Below are positions 15,560-23,067 of a stretch of DNA of 33,605 bases, one piece after another (positions within the stretch are counted from its first letter, which is position 1; every line of letters begins with the position of its first letter). The position numbers and the translations under genes were made by a program. Source of the DNA: Halomonadaceae bacterium (lineage in GTDB: Bacteria; Pseudomonadota; Gammaproteobacteria; Pseudomonadales; Oleiphilaceae); contig REBR01000105.1 in NCBI GenBank assembly GCA_007692645.1, forward strand, positions 1-33,605. Direction: 5' to 3'. The notes beneath the pieces are model-generated. The model made no database searches, was not told the DNA's origin, and saw nothing but the letters and a program-made list of their open reading frames with translations.

Positions 15560-16789
15560 TTAGAACAGCACCCGGCAGCGGATGGTGCCTTTCACAGACT
15601 TCAATTTTTTCAGGGCCAGTTCGCCATAGGCCTTATCCACATCCACCACCACATAGCCAATGTCTTCATTGGTGCGCAGGAACTGGCCGCAAATGTTGAT
15701 GCCGTTTTCCGAGAACACCTTGTTGATCTCTGACATGACCCCGGGAATGTTCTCATGGATATGCAGTAAGCGGTGCTGTTCCGGGTGAGACGGCAGGGCG
15801 ACTTCCGGGAAATTCACAGAAGAGACCGAGGTGCCGTTGTCGCTGTAGGTGGAGAGTTTTTCCGCCACTTCCAGGCCGATATTGGCCTGTGCCTCGGCGG
15901 TGCTGCCCCCCACGTGGGGGGTAAGAATGACGTTGTCGAATTCCCGCAACGGTGAGATAAACTCATCATCGTTGGATTTGGGCTCCACCGGGAACACGTC
16001 AATGGCGGCCCCCAGCAGCTTGCCGCCCCTCAGGGCGTCCGCCAGGGCGTCAATGTCCACCACGGTGCCGCGGGCCGCGTTGATGAGGATGCCGCCGGGC
16101 TTCATCTGCTCCAGCTGCTCCGCCCGGATCATGTTGCGGGTGGCCGCTACATCCGGTACGTGCAGGGTGACAATATCCGCCAGGCCCAGCAGCTCCTTGA
16201 GGGAACCCACCTGGGTGGCGTTACCCAGTGGCAGCTTGGACACCACATCGTAGAAGAACACGTTCATGCCCAGGGATTCCGCCAGCACGCTCAACTGGGT
16301 GCCGATGCTGCCGTAGCCCACAATGCCGAGCTTTTTGCCGCGGATCTCATAGCTGTCTTTGGCGCTCTTCATCCAGCCGCCCCGGTGGGCCACGGCGTTT
16401 TTCTCAGGGATGCCCCGTAACAGCAGAATCGCTTCTGCCAGCACCAGTTCCGCCACCGAACGGGTGTTGGAGTAGGGGGCATTGAACACTGCGATACCAC
16501 GGCGGGTAGCAGCTTTCAGGTCCACCTGGTTGGTGCCAATGCAGAAACAGCCCACGGCTACCAGCTTACGGGCGGCCGCAAACACCGCCTCAGTGAGCTG
16601 GGTGCGGGAGCGGATGCCGATAAAATGGGCATCTTTTGCCTTCTCGATCAGCTCTGCCTCCCCCAGGGAGTGGGTCAGATACTCAATATTGCTATATCCG
16701 GCCGCATTGAGCGTATCAACGGCAGAGTGATGTACGCCTTCCAGCAGCAGAATGCGGATTTTGCTTTTATCGAGAGAAGTCTTGGCCAT
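15560..16789 (-). CDS. serA: D-3-phosphoglycerate dehydrogenase SerA
   Basis: First enzyme of serine biosynthesis: oxidises 3-phosphoglycerate to 3-phosphohydroxypyruvate with NAD+; cytoplasmic. The ATG at 16789 gives MAKTSLDKSKIRILLLEGVH, matching the E. coli SerA N-terminus; the track's 43 extra residues (from 16918) are translated upstream sequence. Motifs are the substrate-domain CFCIGTNQVDL, the Rossmann GIVGYGSIGTQ, INAARGTVVD, AIDVFPVEP and the catalytic His in LTPHVGGST. A C-terminal ACT domain (LLHIHENIPGVMSEINKVF, last ~75 residues) suggests serine feedback inhibition, as in E. coli. The 409 residues equal the usual short-form length. No strong Shine-Dalgarno is visible. It is divergent from the FAD-linked dehydrogenase, a pairing also found in Pseudomonas. 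Confidence 0.97.
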   Translation of the reverse strand: MAKTSLDKSKIRILLLEGVHHSAVDTLNAAGYSNIEYLTHSLGEAELIEKAKDAHFIGIRSRTQLTEAVFAAARKLVAVGCFCIGTNQVDLKAATRRGIAVFNAPYSNTRSVAELVLAEAILLLRGIPEKNAVAHRGGWMKSAKDSYEIRGKKLGIVGYGSIGTQLSVLAESLGMNVFFYDVVSKLPLGNATQVGSLKELLGLADIVTLHVPDVAATRNMIRAEQLEQMKPGGILINAARGTVVDIDALADALRGGKLLGAAIDVFPVEPKSNDDEFISPLREFDNVILTPHVGGSTAEAQANIGLEVAEKLSTYSDNGTSVSSVNFPEVALPSHPEQHRLLHIHENIPGVMSEINKVFSENGINICGQFLRTNEDIGYVVVDVDKAYGELALKKLKSVKGTIRCRVLF

Positions 16790-16926
16790 GGGGTCTGGTG
16801 TCCACTTGATTCTGGGGGTCGTTAGATTCCGTAACAGGGCGCTGCCCGGTAAACGGGGCGCTATGATACCATACTGAGCCCGTTGCATAAGCGTTGGATT
16901 GCCGACAAATGAGGACATACCCCGTC

Positions 16927-18333
16927 ATGAATGCTCCCGCACAACCCCTGGATCTGGATTTATTGGCCGCACAGCTCACCGAAGGCGGTAAGTTACTCAC
17001 CGCCCCGGAAGATCTGGCGGAGTACGGCCGTGACTGGACCCGCATTCATGAGCCCCGGCCAGTGGCCATTGCCTTACCGAAAACCACCGCGGAGGTGCAG
17101 GCCCTGGTGCGCTTTGCCAACCAGCACAAGCTGGCCCTGGTGCCTTCTGGAGGGCGAACCGGGTTAAGTGCCGGTGCTGTGGCCGCTAACGGCGAGCTGG
17201 TGGTGTCGTTTGAGCGCATGAATCGGATCCTCGACTTCAGCGCCAGTGACCGCCTGGTCCATTGCCAGGCCGGTGTGGTTACCCAGCAACTGCAGGAATT
17301 TGCCGAGGAGCAGGGCCTCTATTACCCGGTGGATTTCGCCTCAGCCGGCTCCAGCCAGATTGGCGGCAACCTGGGTACTAATGCCGGGGGCATCAAAGTC
17401 ATCCGTTACGGCATGAGCCGTGACTGGGTAGCGGGTTTGACCGTGGTAACCGGTAACGGCGATATTCTCGATCTGAACCGGGATCTTGCCAAAAACAACA
17501 CAGGCTATGACCTGCGCCATCTGTTTATTGGCGCCGAAGGCACCCTGGGCTTTATCACCGAGGCCACCATGAAACTGGCCCGCAAGCCGGATAACCTGAC
17601 GGTACTGGTGCTGGGCCTGGCGGATCTGAGCAACACCATGGATGTGCTGCGCACCTTCCAGGACAGCCTCGATCTCACCGCTTACGAATTTTTCTCCCAT
17701 GAAGCCATGGAGTTTGTGCTGGCCCATGGTGATGTGCCCAAGCCTTTTGATACCGCCGCCCCTTACTATGCCCTGATCGAATTCGAGGCGATTTCAGAGG
17801 GGGTGCTTGAAGAGGCCATGGCCCGCTTCGAACACTGCATGGATTCCGGCTGGATCGTGGATGGGGTGATCAGCCAGAGCGAGACCCAGGCGAAGAACCT
17901 GTGGCAGTTACGGGAGCGCATCTCCGAGTCCATTGCCCCCAGGACCCCTTACAAGAACGACTTATCCGTTCGAGTCTCCCGGGTACCGGCGTTTTTGCGG
18001 GAAATCGACAATGTAGTGCGGGAGCATTATCCGGATTTTGAGATTATCTGGTTCGGCCACATCGGTGACGGCAACCTGCACCTGAATATCCTCAAGCCTG
18101 AAGATATGGAGAAAGGGGAGTTCTTTGAGCGCTGCAAGGCGGTGAATGTGTGGGTCTTTGATATTGTCCAGCGCCACCACGGCAGTGTGTCTGCGGAACA
18201 TGGTGTGGGCATGGTGAAAAAGGATTACCTCAGTTACAGCCGCAGCGCCGAAGAGATTAATATGATGCGGGGCATCAAGCGGGTGTTTGACCCCAATGGC
18301 ATTATGAACCCCGGCAAGATTTTCGACCTGTAG
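16927..18333 (+). CDS. FAD-linked oxidase, probable D-2-hydroxyglutarate dehydrogenase
   Basis: A flavoprotein of the FAD_binding_4/FAD-oxidase_C family (D-2-hydroxyglutarate, D-lactate or glycolate dehydrogenases). The PCMH FAD domain shows LALVPSGGRTGLSAGAV and SAGSSQIGGNLGTNAGGIKV. The C-terminal domain shows IWFGHIGDGNLHLNIL and SAEHGVGMVKKDYL, which supply the metal/substrate His and Glu residues of the family. The divergent neighbour serA points to D-2-hydroxyglutarate: SerA reduces 2-oxoglutarate to D-2-hydroxyglutarate as a side activity, and in Pseudomonas the adjacent dehydrogenase reoxidises it. ATG 16927 has GAGGA 11 bases upstream; ATG 16909 is an alternative start. The 468 residues are normal. 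Family certain, substrate likely. Confidence 0.9.
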   Translation: MNAPAQPLDLDLLAAQLTEGGKLLTAPEDLAEYGRDWTRIHEPRPVAIALPKTTAEVQALVRFANQHKLALVPSGGRTGLSAGAVAANGELVVSFERMNRILDFSASDRLVHCQAGVVTQQLQEFAEEQGLYYPVDFASAGSSQIGGNLGTNAGGIKVIRYGMSRDWVAGLTVVTGNGDILDLNRDLAKNNTGYDLRHLFIGAEGTLGFITEATMKLARKPDNLTVLVLGLADLSNTMDVLRTFQDSLDLTAYEFFSHEAMEFVLAHGDVPKPFDTAAPYYALIEFEAISEGVLEEAMARFEHCMDSGWIVDGVISQSETQAKNLWQLRERISESIAPRTPYKNDLSVRVSRVPAFLREIDNVVREHYPDFEIIWFGHIGDGNLHLNILKPEDMEKGEFFERCKAVNVWVFDIVQRHHGSVSAEHGVGMVKKDYLSYSRSAEEINMMRGIKRVFDPNGIMNPGKIFDL

Positions 18334-18355
18334 TCAGACAGTGCCGGTGGCTGCC

Positions 18356-19678
18356 TCAACCAAGGGCGGCTACCGGCAACTCCACATAATGGGCCAGGTC
18401 TTTACGGAAATCCGCCTGCACCCCCAGCCGCTTCATCATCCAGTAGTGTCCCACCACCATCCGGTCAATCAGCAGGCTCTCAACCGGCGGCTTGAAGGAA
18501 CTCAGGTTCTGGAACACCGTGCGTGACTGGGCGGCTGCCTGCTTGTGGATATCCGCCGGGCCAAAATCAAAAGGCTGGTTGGCGGCCTGAAACGGCTGCA
18601 CCAGAATGCTGCGCCACAGGGCATAATATTCCGGGGGCAGGGCGGGCTGGTCTTCCACCCGGGCGCCCAGGGTAATCAGGTGGTGATCCAGGGCGATATA
18701 GTCTTCCTGCAGTGCTGCCCGCAGGGCGTTGCGGTAAGAGGCCACCACAAAGGGCCGCAGTTTCTTCACACAGCCAAAGTCATACAGAATCACGGTGCCA
18801 TCCGGGCGATAGGCAAAATTTCCCGGGTGCGGGTCGCCGTGTATGCACTGGTGTACAAACAGCTGATCTGCCAGAGCCCGGAAAATGTTCTGGCCGATGG
18901 CGTTGATAGTGTCCTGGGAATATCGCTCCGGGGTCACCTCACTGATATGGTCACCGGTAACTTTTTCCATGGTCAGTACCCGGCGGGCGGAAAATTCCGG
19001 CACCAGGGCGGGTACCAGCAGCTTATCGTCGTTGCTGTGCATCAGCCGGAACAACTCCATGTTGCGGCCTTCATTCTCGTAATCCAGTTCTTCATGGAGC
19101 CGGTCGCGGATTTCCCCGAACAGGGCGTCCACACTCTCCCGGGACATTTTCAGCAGCCCCGCCAGACGCAATGCGGTGCGCAGCTGGCGCAGGTCCGAGT
19201 CGCAGGACTCATCCACCCCCGGGTACTGCACCTTGATCACCACCTCTCGGCCATCGTGCAGCACCCCTTCATGGACCTGGCCAATGGAGGCCGCCGCATA
19301 GGGGGTCTCGCTCAGGCTGGCAAAGACCTCAGCCACCGGCTTGCCCAGCTCCGACTCAATCTGCTGGCAGATAATGTCAAAGGGCATAGCGGGGGCTTCT
19401 TTCTGCAGGCTCTGCAGTGCCTCGGAGAACTCCGCCGGCAAAAAATCCTGGGTCTGGGAGACGATCTGGCCCACTTTCATCACGGCACCTTTCAAGTCCC
19501 CCAGGGTGCTGGCGATGTCCTCGGCCATACGGGTGTAGTTACTGCGCCGCTGTGCCTCGTCAGTTTCACTGAACCAACCCCTGGCCTGCTGACCCGCGTA
19601 GCGGGTAGCCACAGAGGCGGTCATGCCGGCCAGGCGGAAAAACCGCCCGGTGCGGGTTGTTACCGGTTTCTTACTCAT
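18356..19678 (-). CDS. ABC1/AarF/UbiB-family atypical kinase-like protein
   Basis: A protein-kinase-like ATPase of the ABC1 (COQ8/ADCK) family, associated with ubiquinone or isoprenoid-lipid metabolism. It carries the family-specific KVGQIVSQTQDFLP (KxGQ motif), an Ala-rich loop AAASIGQVHEG in place of a normal P-loop, VIKVQYPGV with the catalytic Lys, GDPHPGNF, and the metal-binding YDFGCVKKL. At 440 residues it lacks the C-terminal transmembrane pair of E. coli UbiB (about 546 aa), so it is more like the soluble ADCK group than true UbiB. Its ATG overlaps the stop of the FAH-family gene as ATGA, so it is translated with it. It ends 22 bases from the convergent dehydrogenase gene. Confidence 0.92.
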   Translation of the reverse strand: MSKKPVTTRTGRFFRLAGMTASVATRYAGQQARGWFSETDEAQRRSNYTRMAEDIASTLGDLKGAVMKVGQIVSQTQDFLPAEFSEALQSLQKEAPAMPFDIICQQIESELGKPVAEVFASLSETPYAAASIGQVHEGVLHDGREVVIKVQYPGVDESCDSDLRQLRTALRLAGLLKMSRESVDALFGEIRDRLHEELDYENEGRNMELFRLMHSNDDKLLVPALVPEFSARRVLTMEKVTGDHISEVTPERYSQDTINAIGQNIFRALADQLFVHQCIHGDPHPGNFAYRPDGTVILYDFGCVKKLRPFVVASYRNALRAALQEDYIALDHHLITLGARVEDQPALPPEYYALWRSILVQPFQAANQPFDFGPADIHKQAAAQSRTVFQNLSSFKPPVESLLIDRMVVGHYWMMKRLGVQADFRKDLAHYVELPVAALG

Positions 19679-20370
19679 ACCCTTCCTGCGTGGTTGTCCG
19701 GCGCTGGCCCCTGGGCCACATGGGTGCTCTCAAGCAGATGGTCCGCCAGGCTCAGCACAATCTGCTGCCCCTGATACAGCGGCCCCACCCCTGCCGGGGT
19801 GCCCGTGAGAACCACATCCCCCGGACACAAAGTGAAATGCTGACTCATATACGACAACAGACCGGGGATGGCTTGCAACAGGTCTGCGGTGTCGCCCTGT
19901 TGGCGCAGTTCACCGTCGATGGTGGCGGTGAACTGAAAGCGGCTGTCTGCCGCCAGGCCCCGCACCGGCACAAAGGACGAGAGCGGACAGGCGCCATCAA
20001 ATCCTTTGGCCAGTTCCCAGGGGTGACCTTTATCCTTGAGCTGCTGCTGCAGGTCCCGCAGGGTCAGGTCCAGGGCCAGACCCACGCCCACTACCGCCTC
20101 CAGAGCACTGCCGGCATCCGCCTTTGAGACAGTGTCGCCGATCAGCAGTGTCAGTTCTGTTTCAAAATGCACCGGTCCACGGTCATTGGGTAAACACAGG
20201 GGCTGAGTCAGCTCACAGACCGCGCTGGCAGGCTTGATAAACAGCAGGGGCTGATCCGGCACCGGATTGTTCAGTTCCCGGGCATGGGCGGCATAGTTGC
20301 GCCCGACGCACACCACTTTGCTGACCGGGTGGCTGAACGCGGTAGCGTTAGTAAAGCGGGCATGGAACAT
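19675..20370 (-). CDS. fumarylacetoacetate hydrolase (FAH) family protein
   Basis: A cytoplasmic metal-dependent enzyme of the FAH fold (YcgM/FAHD1-like acylpyruvase, oxaloacetate decarboxylase or HpaG-type isomerase). It shows VVCVGRNYAAHARELNN, the metal ligands in HFETELTLLIGD (E-x-E), LDLTLRDLQQ, KGFDGACPLS and the C-terminal PGDVVLTGTPAGVGPL. All are standard for the short, single-domain members (about 220-230 residues). The track starts at 20394; ATG 20370 has AGGAG eight bases upstream and yields 231 residues beginning MFHARF. It overlaps the ABC1-family gene by four bases (ATGA). Acylpyruvase or oxaloacetate decarboxylase activity is most common in this group; the substrate is not decidable here. 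Confidence 0.92.
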   Translation of the reverse strand: MFHARFTNATAFSHPVSKVVCVGRNYAAHARELNNPVPDQPLLFIKPASAVCELTQPLCLPNDRGPVHFETELTLLIGDTVSKADAGSALEAVVGVGLALDLTLRDLQQQLKDKGHPWELAKGFDGACPLSSFVPVRGLAADSRFQFTATIDGELRQQGDTADLLQAIPGLLSYMSQHFTLCPGDVVLTGTPAGVGPLYQGQQIVLSLADHLLESTHVAQGPAPDNHAGRV

Positions 20371-20515
20371 GGGCAAGGCTCCTGGCTCAGGCAAGTGGAT
20401 TCTGGCGGAGATTATGCTAGCACGTAAATGGGTCGTTCAGTGGTGCCTATGGGGTTTCTGACAAAGCGGCAAGGGGGCGGCGGGGTTGAGCGGATCTCCA
20501 ATGGCTTCTCTCATT

Positions 20516-20559
20516 CCTGCCTTTGCAGGTACACTCTGGCAAACTCCCGCAAGCGCGGG
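20516..20559. other. two small tandem hairpins upstream of the TTG-start membrane gene
   Basis: CCTGC-CTTT-GCAGG (20516-20529) is followed 16 bases later by CCCGC-AAGC-GCGGG (20546-20559). They lie in the roughly 220-base spacer between two divergent genes, just upstream of the ribosome site at 20582. They could be a decayed intergenic repeat or a 5'-leader structure. The rest of this spacer shows nothing recognisable. Confidence 0.4.
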
Positions 20560-20593
20560 GTGCCCACTGACCGACCGCATCAGGAGCTTTCTG

Positions 20594-21067
20594 TTGTCTG
20601 ACAACCTTGCCCCCCAGTACACCGATGGCCAGCGCCGTCTGTTTGTGTTTGCCCTGGTTACGGTATCAGCCCTGTTGATACTGGGAGCGCAGTTCTGGCT
20701 GTTTCCCCAGTTACAGGGGTTTTCCGCCGTGGCCCATTGTTATGACTTCTTTGGTGTCAGTGGTCCGGCGGCGTTGCTTTATGGGATTTTATCCGGGCTG
20801 CCGCTGTTGCTGGCATTGACCCTGGGGAGCTGGTTCAGCTGGCGGGGACTGCGCATTTCCCGGGCCCGGCAATCACCGCTGCCCGGGGAAAAAGTGTTTC
20901 AGAGCCGGCCCTACGTCACTGGCGACAAGGCGGCAAAAATCGGCGTACTGCACCATCTGCCCATGGTGCTGTTGCTGGCCTTTGCCCTGTGGGGGGCGGT
21001 GCAGGCCCAGGGCATTCTGGCGGGCACCAGCCCACTGAATGTGGATTACAGTCTGTGTTCATCCTGA
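20594..21067 (+). CDS. integral membrane protein of unknown function
   Basis: I do not recognise this protein. From a TTG start at 20594, with AGGAG seven bases upstream, it has 157 residues and about three hydrophobic segments: LFVFALVTVSALLILGAQFWLF, ALLYGILSGLPLLLALTLGSWF and LPMVLLLAFALWGAVQAQGIL. Between the second and third lies a basic cytoplasmic-type loop (WRGLRISRARQSPLPGEKVFQSR). The track's longer version from 20486 includes residues that look like translated hairpin repeat, so I reject it. Three cysteines occur, one in HCYDFF and one near the C-terminus. It ends inside the 3' end of the convergent TRIC-like gene (22-bp overlap). Function cannot be inferred. Confidence 0.75.
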   Translation: MSDNLAPQYTDGQRRLFVFALVTVSALLILGAQFWLFPQLQGFSAVAHCYDFFGVSGPAALLYGILSGLPLLLALTLGSWFSWRGLRISRARQSPLPGEKVFQSRPYVTGDKAAKIGVLHHLPMVLLLAFALWGAVQAQGILAGTSPLNVDYSLCSS

Positions 21068-21684
21068 GCCATTTCAGGGTCCCGCTGCAGGCGGATGTCG
21101 TACTTCACCGCCAGTAGCCGCACCACCACAATAAACGTCATGCCGGTTGCCATGGCCAGAGTCTGGCTGCCGGTCCACCACTCCATAAAGAAATACAGCC
21201 AGCAGCCGGCAAAGGCCACAGACGCATAGATCTGATCTTTGCGGAAGATATAGGGCACTTCATTGCACAGGGTGTCCCGCAGCAGCCCGCCAAAGGTGCC
21301 CGTCATTACCCCAAGCAGTGACGCCACAAACCAGGAATGGTCCAGTGCCAGGGCCAACTGCGCCCCCAGCATGGCAAATATCCCCAGACCGATGGCATCC
21401 GGCAGCACAATATTGCGCTCCCGGATCTTTGCCAGTGGCCGCACATAGCTGAACAGCAGTGCCATGACCAGAATCATGATGGGCTGCTCCTGGTGTTGAA
21501 TCCAGTACAGGGGATGATTGTCCAGAATCAGGTCCCGCAGGGTGCCGCCCCCCAGGGCGGTAATAAAGGCAATGGAAAACACCCCCACCGGGTCCATGTT
21601 CTTGGCCCTGGCCGCAATCATGCCGGAGGTGGCAAAGGCCACGACGCCGATCATTTCCAGCAGGTAGATAACATCAATGGGCAT
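21046..21684 (-). CDS. trimeric intracellular cation channel (TRIC) family protein, YicG-like
   Basis: Inner-membrane protein of the UPF0126/TRIC family, with seven predicted helices in 212 residues arranged as two homologous halves. Each half carries its glycine-rich kink and Arg motif: ITALGGGTLRDLIL in the first and GTFGGLLRDTLCNEVPYIF in the second. The MIGVVAFATSGMIAARAKNMDPVGV start is typical. Bacterial members form homotrimeric K+/Na+-permeable channels; the physiological role is unclear, and some relatives are called glycine transporters. The gene is convergent with the TTG-start membrane gene and divergent from the quinone-oxidoreductase gene. Confidence 0.93.
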   Translation of the reverse strand: MPIDVIYLLEMIGVVAFATSGMIAARAKNMDPVGVFSIAFITALGGGTLRDLILDNHPLYWIQHQEQPIMILVMALLFSYVRPLAKIRERNIVLPDAIGLGIFAMLGAQLALALDHSWFVASLLGVMTGTFGGLLRDTLCNEVPYIFRKDQIYASVAFAGCWLYFFMEWWTGSQTLAMATGMTFIVVVRLLAVKYDIRLQRDPEMAQDEHRL

Positions 21685-21824
21685 GGGGATAAGGCACTCC
21701 GGAAAATGGCCAGGGATTTGCGGACCGAGAATTTTACGCGGTTGTGGCTAAAAATGCATCAGCCAGCCGGTGTAGGTAGAGCGTCGGCGTTTTATTAGCA
21801 ATCCTGATAGCAGGCAATTACAAA

Positions 21825-21838
21825 GATTCATTTGAATC
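21825..21838. promoter_or_regulatory. 14-bp palindrome upstream of the quinone-oxidoreductase gene, candidate operator
   Basis: GATTCA-TT-TGAATC is an inverted repeat with 6-bp arms, 53 bases before the oxidoreductase start codon in the spacer divergent from the TRIC-like gene. It is well placed for a dimeric repressor or activator. No regulator gene adjoins, and no clear -35/-10 pair could be fixed around it. Confidence 0.3.
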
Positions 21839-21891
21839 ATAGTGGCCTGCTGAACTAGCGTAAGGGTTTGGCAAACCCAACAGAGGTGTTT

Positions 21892-22872
21892 ATGAAAGCG
21901 ATCTTGTGCAAGGAATACGGCCCGGCGGAATCCCTGGTCATCGAGGATATTGCGTCCCCCACTGCTAAAGGCAGTGGCGTAAAGATCCGGGTACGTGCTG
22001 CCGGTCTGAACTTTCCCGACACTCTGATTATTGAAGGCAAGTACCAGCTAAAGCCCACCATGCCGTTCTCCCCCGGTGGCGAAATGGCCGGTGAAGTGCT
22101 GGAAGTGGGGGAGAAGGTCAGCCGCTTCAAGGTGGGTGACCGGGTCATGGGCCTGACCGGTTACGGCGCCTTTGCCGAGGAAGTGGTGGTGCCTGAAGCC
22201 CAGCTGATTCCCATTCCCCAGGGCATGAGCGACCAGGAAGCGGCGGCATTTTCCATGGTTTATGGCACCTCTTACCACGCCCTTAAGCAGCGGGCAGACA
22301 TTCAGCCAGGAGAGAAGCTGCTGGTGCTGGGCGCCAGTGGCGGTGTCGGCCTGGCCACTGTGGAGCTGGGTAAGATCATGGGAGCTCATGTGATTGCGGC
22401 TGCCAGTTCTGCAGACAAATTAGCAGTAGCCAAAGAGGCCGGTGCTGATGAACTGATCAACTACACCGAAGAGAACCTGAAAGATGCGGTAAAAGCCCGT
22501 GCCCGTCAGGGGGTGGATGTGGTCTATGACCCCGTCGGTGGTGAATTTACCGAACAGGCCCTGCGTTGCATGGCCTGGAAAGGCCGTCACCTGATTATCG
22601 GCTTCGCTGCTGGTGATATCCCCAAGATTCCTGCCAACCTGCCGCTGCTCAAGGGCTGCTCTGTTGTAGGGGTGTTCTGGGGCAACTTCACCATGCAGGA
22701 GCCCAAGACGAATATGCAGAACATCATGGAGCTGCTGCAGATGTACAGTCAGGGCAAGCTGAAGCCACGGGTCAGTGAGGTGTTTGCGTTTGAGGATTAT
22801 GCCAAGGCGTTGAATGCCCTGACTGAGCGGCGGGCTAAAGGCAAGATTGTGTTGAATATTGCTTCGGATTAG
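21892..22872 (+). CDS. NADPH:quinone oxidoreductase-like MDR family enzyme
   Basis: A zinc-independent medium-chain dehydrogenase/reductase of the quinone reductase/enoyl reductase type; cytoplasmic, NADPH-dependent. Visible parts are the GroES-like N-terminal domain (IRVRAAGLNFPDTLIIEGKY, PGGEMAGEVLEVG) and the Rossmann domain with LLVLGASGGVGLATVELGK (the quinone-reductase AxGGVG loop), then VDVVYDPVGGEF and the C-terminal RRAKGKIVLNI. The zinc-binding Cys/His set of alcohol dehydrogenases is absent. The track begins at a TTG (21868); ATG 21892 has GAGGTG six bases upstream, giving 326 residues. Homologues often act on quinones, acrylyl-type or enoyl-CoA substrates; the real one is unknown. 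Confidence 0.92.
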   Translation: MKAILCKEYGPAESLVIEDIASPTAKGSGVKIRVRAAGLNFPDTLIIEGKYQLKPTMPFSPGGEMAGEVLEVGEKVSRFKVGDRVMGLTGYGAFAEEVVVPEAQLIPIPQGMSDQEAAAFSMVYGTSYHALKQRADIQPGEKLLVLGASGGVGLATVELGKIMGAHVIAAASSADKLAVAKEAGADELINYTEENLKDAVKARARQGVDVVYDPVGGEFTEQALRCMAWKGRHLIIGFAAGDIPKIPANLPLLKGCSVVGVFWGNFTMQEPKTNMQNIMELLQMYSQGKLKPRVSEVFAFEDYAKALNALTERRAKGKIVLNIASD

Positions 22873-22920
22873 GTGGGGCTTTAAGTCTTTGTCTGCATTG
22901 TGATGCCGCAGTTGAACATA

Positions 22921-23056
22921 ATCGCGGCCATGGCCGCTCCCACAGTTTCTGCAGTCTGGTAGTGGTCATGGTGGTTCCAGCCACCACCACTCCATTCCCC
23001 CTGTGCAACCCCCCCCTGTGGGAGCACTTCCCTGTGGGAGCGGCTATAGCCGCGAT
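22921..23056. repeat. second inverted REP pair with an inner partial copy
   Basis: ATCGCGGCCATGGCCGCTCCCAC (22921-22943) is the reverse orientation of the REP at 23034-23056 (GTGGGAGCGGCTATAGCCGCGAT). The right unit is identical to the dctP-side REP; the left differs only in its palindrome centre (CCATGG for CTATAG). A partial unit GTGGGAGCACTTCC sits at 23018-23031. Between the units AGTGG..GGTGG and CCACCACCACT can form an imperfect stem. The element fills the spacer between the convergent 3' ends of the quinone-oxidoreductase and ABC-exporter genes, where no other gene is seen. Confidence 0.88.
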
Positions 23057-23067
23057 ACTCCGCAGCC

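Noticed and set aside
18545-19774. 409-residue plus-strand ORF opposite the ABC1-family kinase
   Set aside because: Antisense to a gene with clear kinase motifs; its composition is Gln/Gly/His-rich with no recognisable domain.
20486-20593. N-terminal extension of the orphan membrane protein from 20486
   Set aside because: The extension translates hairpin-rich intergenic sequence and lacks a ribosome site, while TTG 20594 has AGGAG at ideal spacing.
22921-23056. Possible CRISPR or phage attachment site from repeated GTGGGAGCGGC units
   Set aside because: The units are palindromic, in facing orientation, few in number and without regular spacers or neighbouring cas/integrase genes; they fit REP elements.
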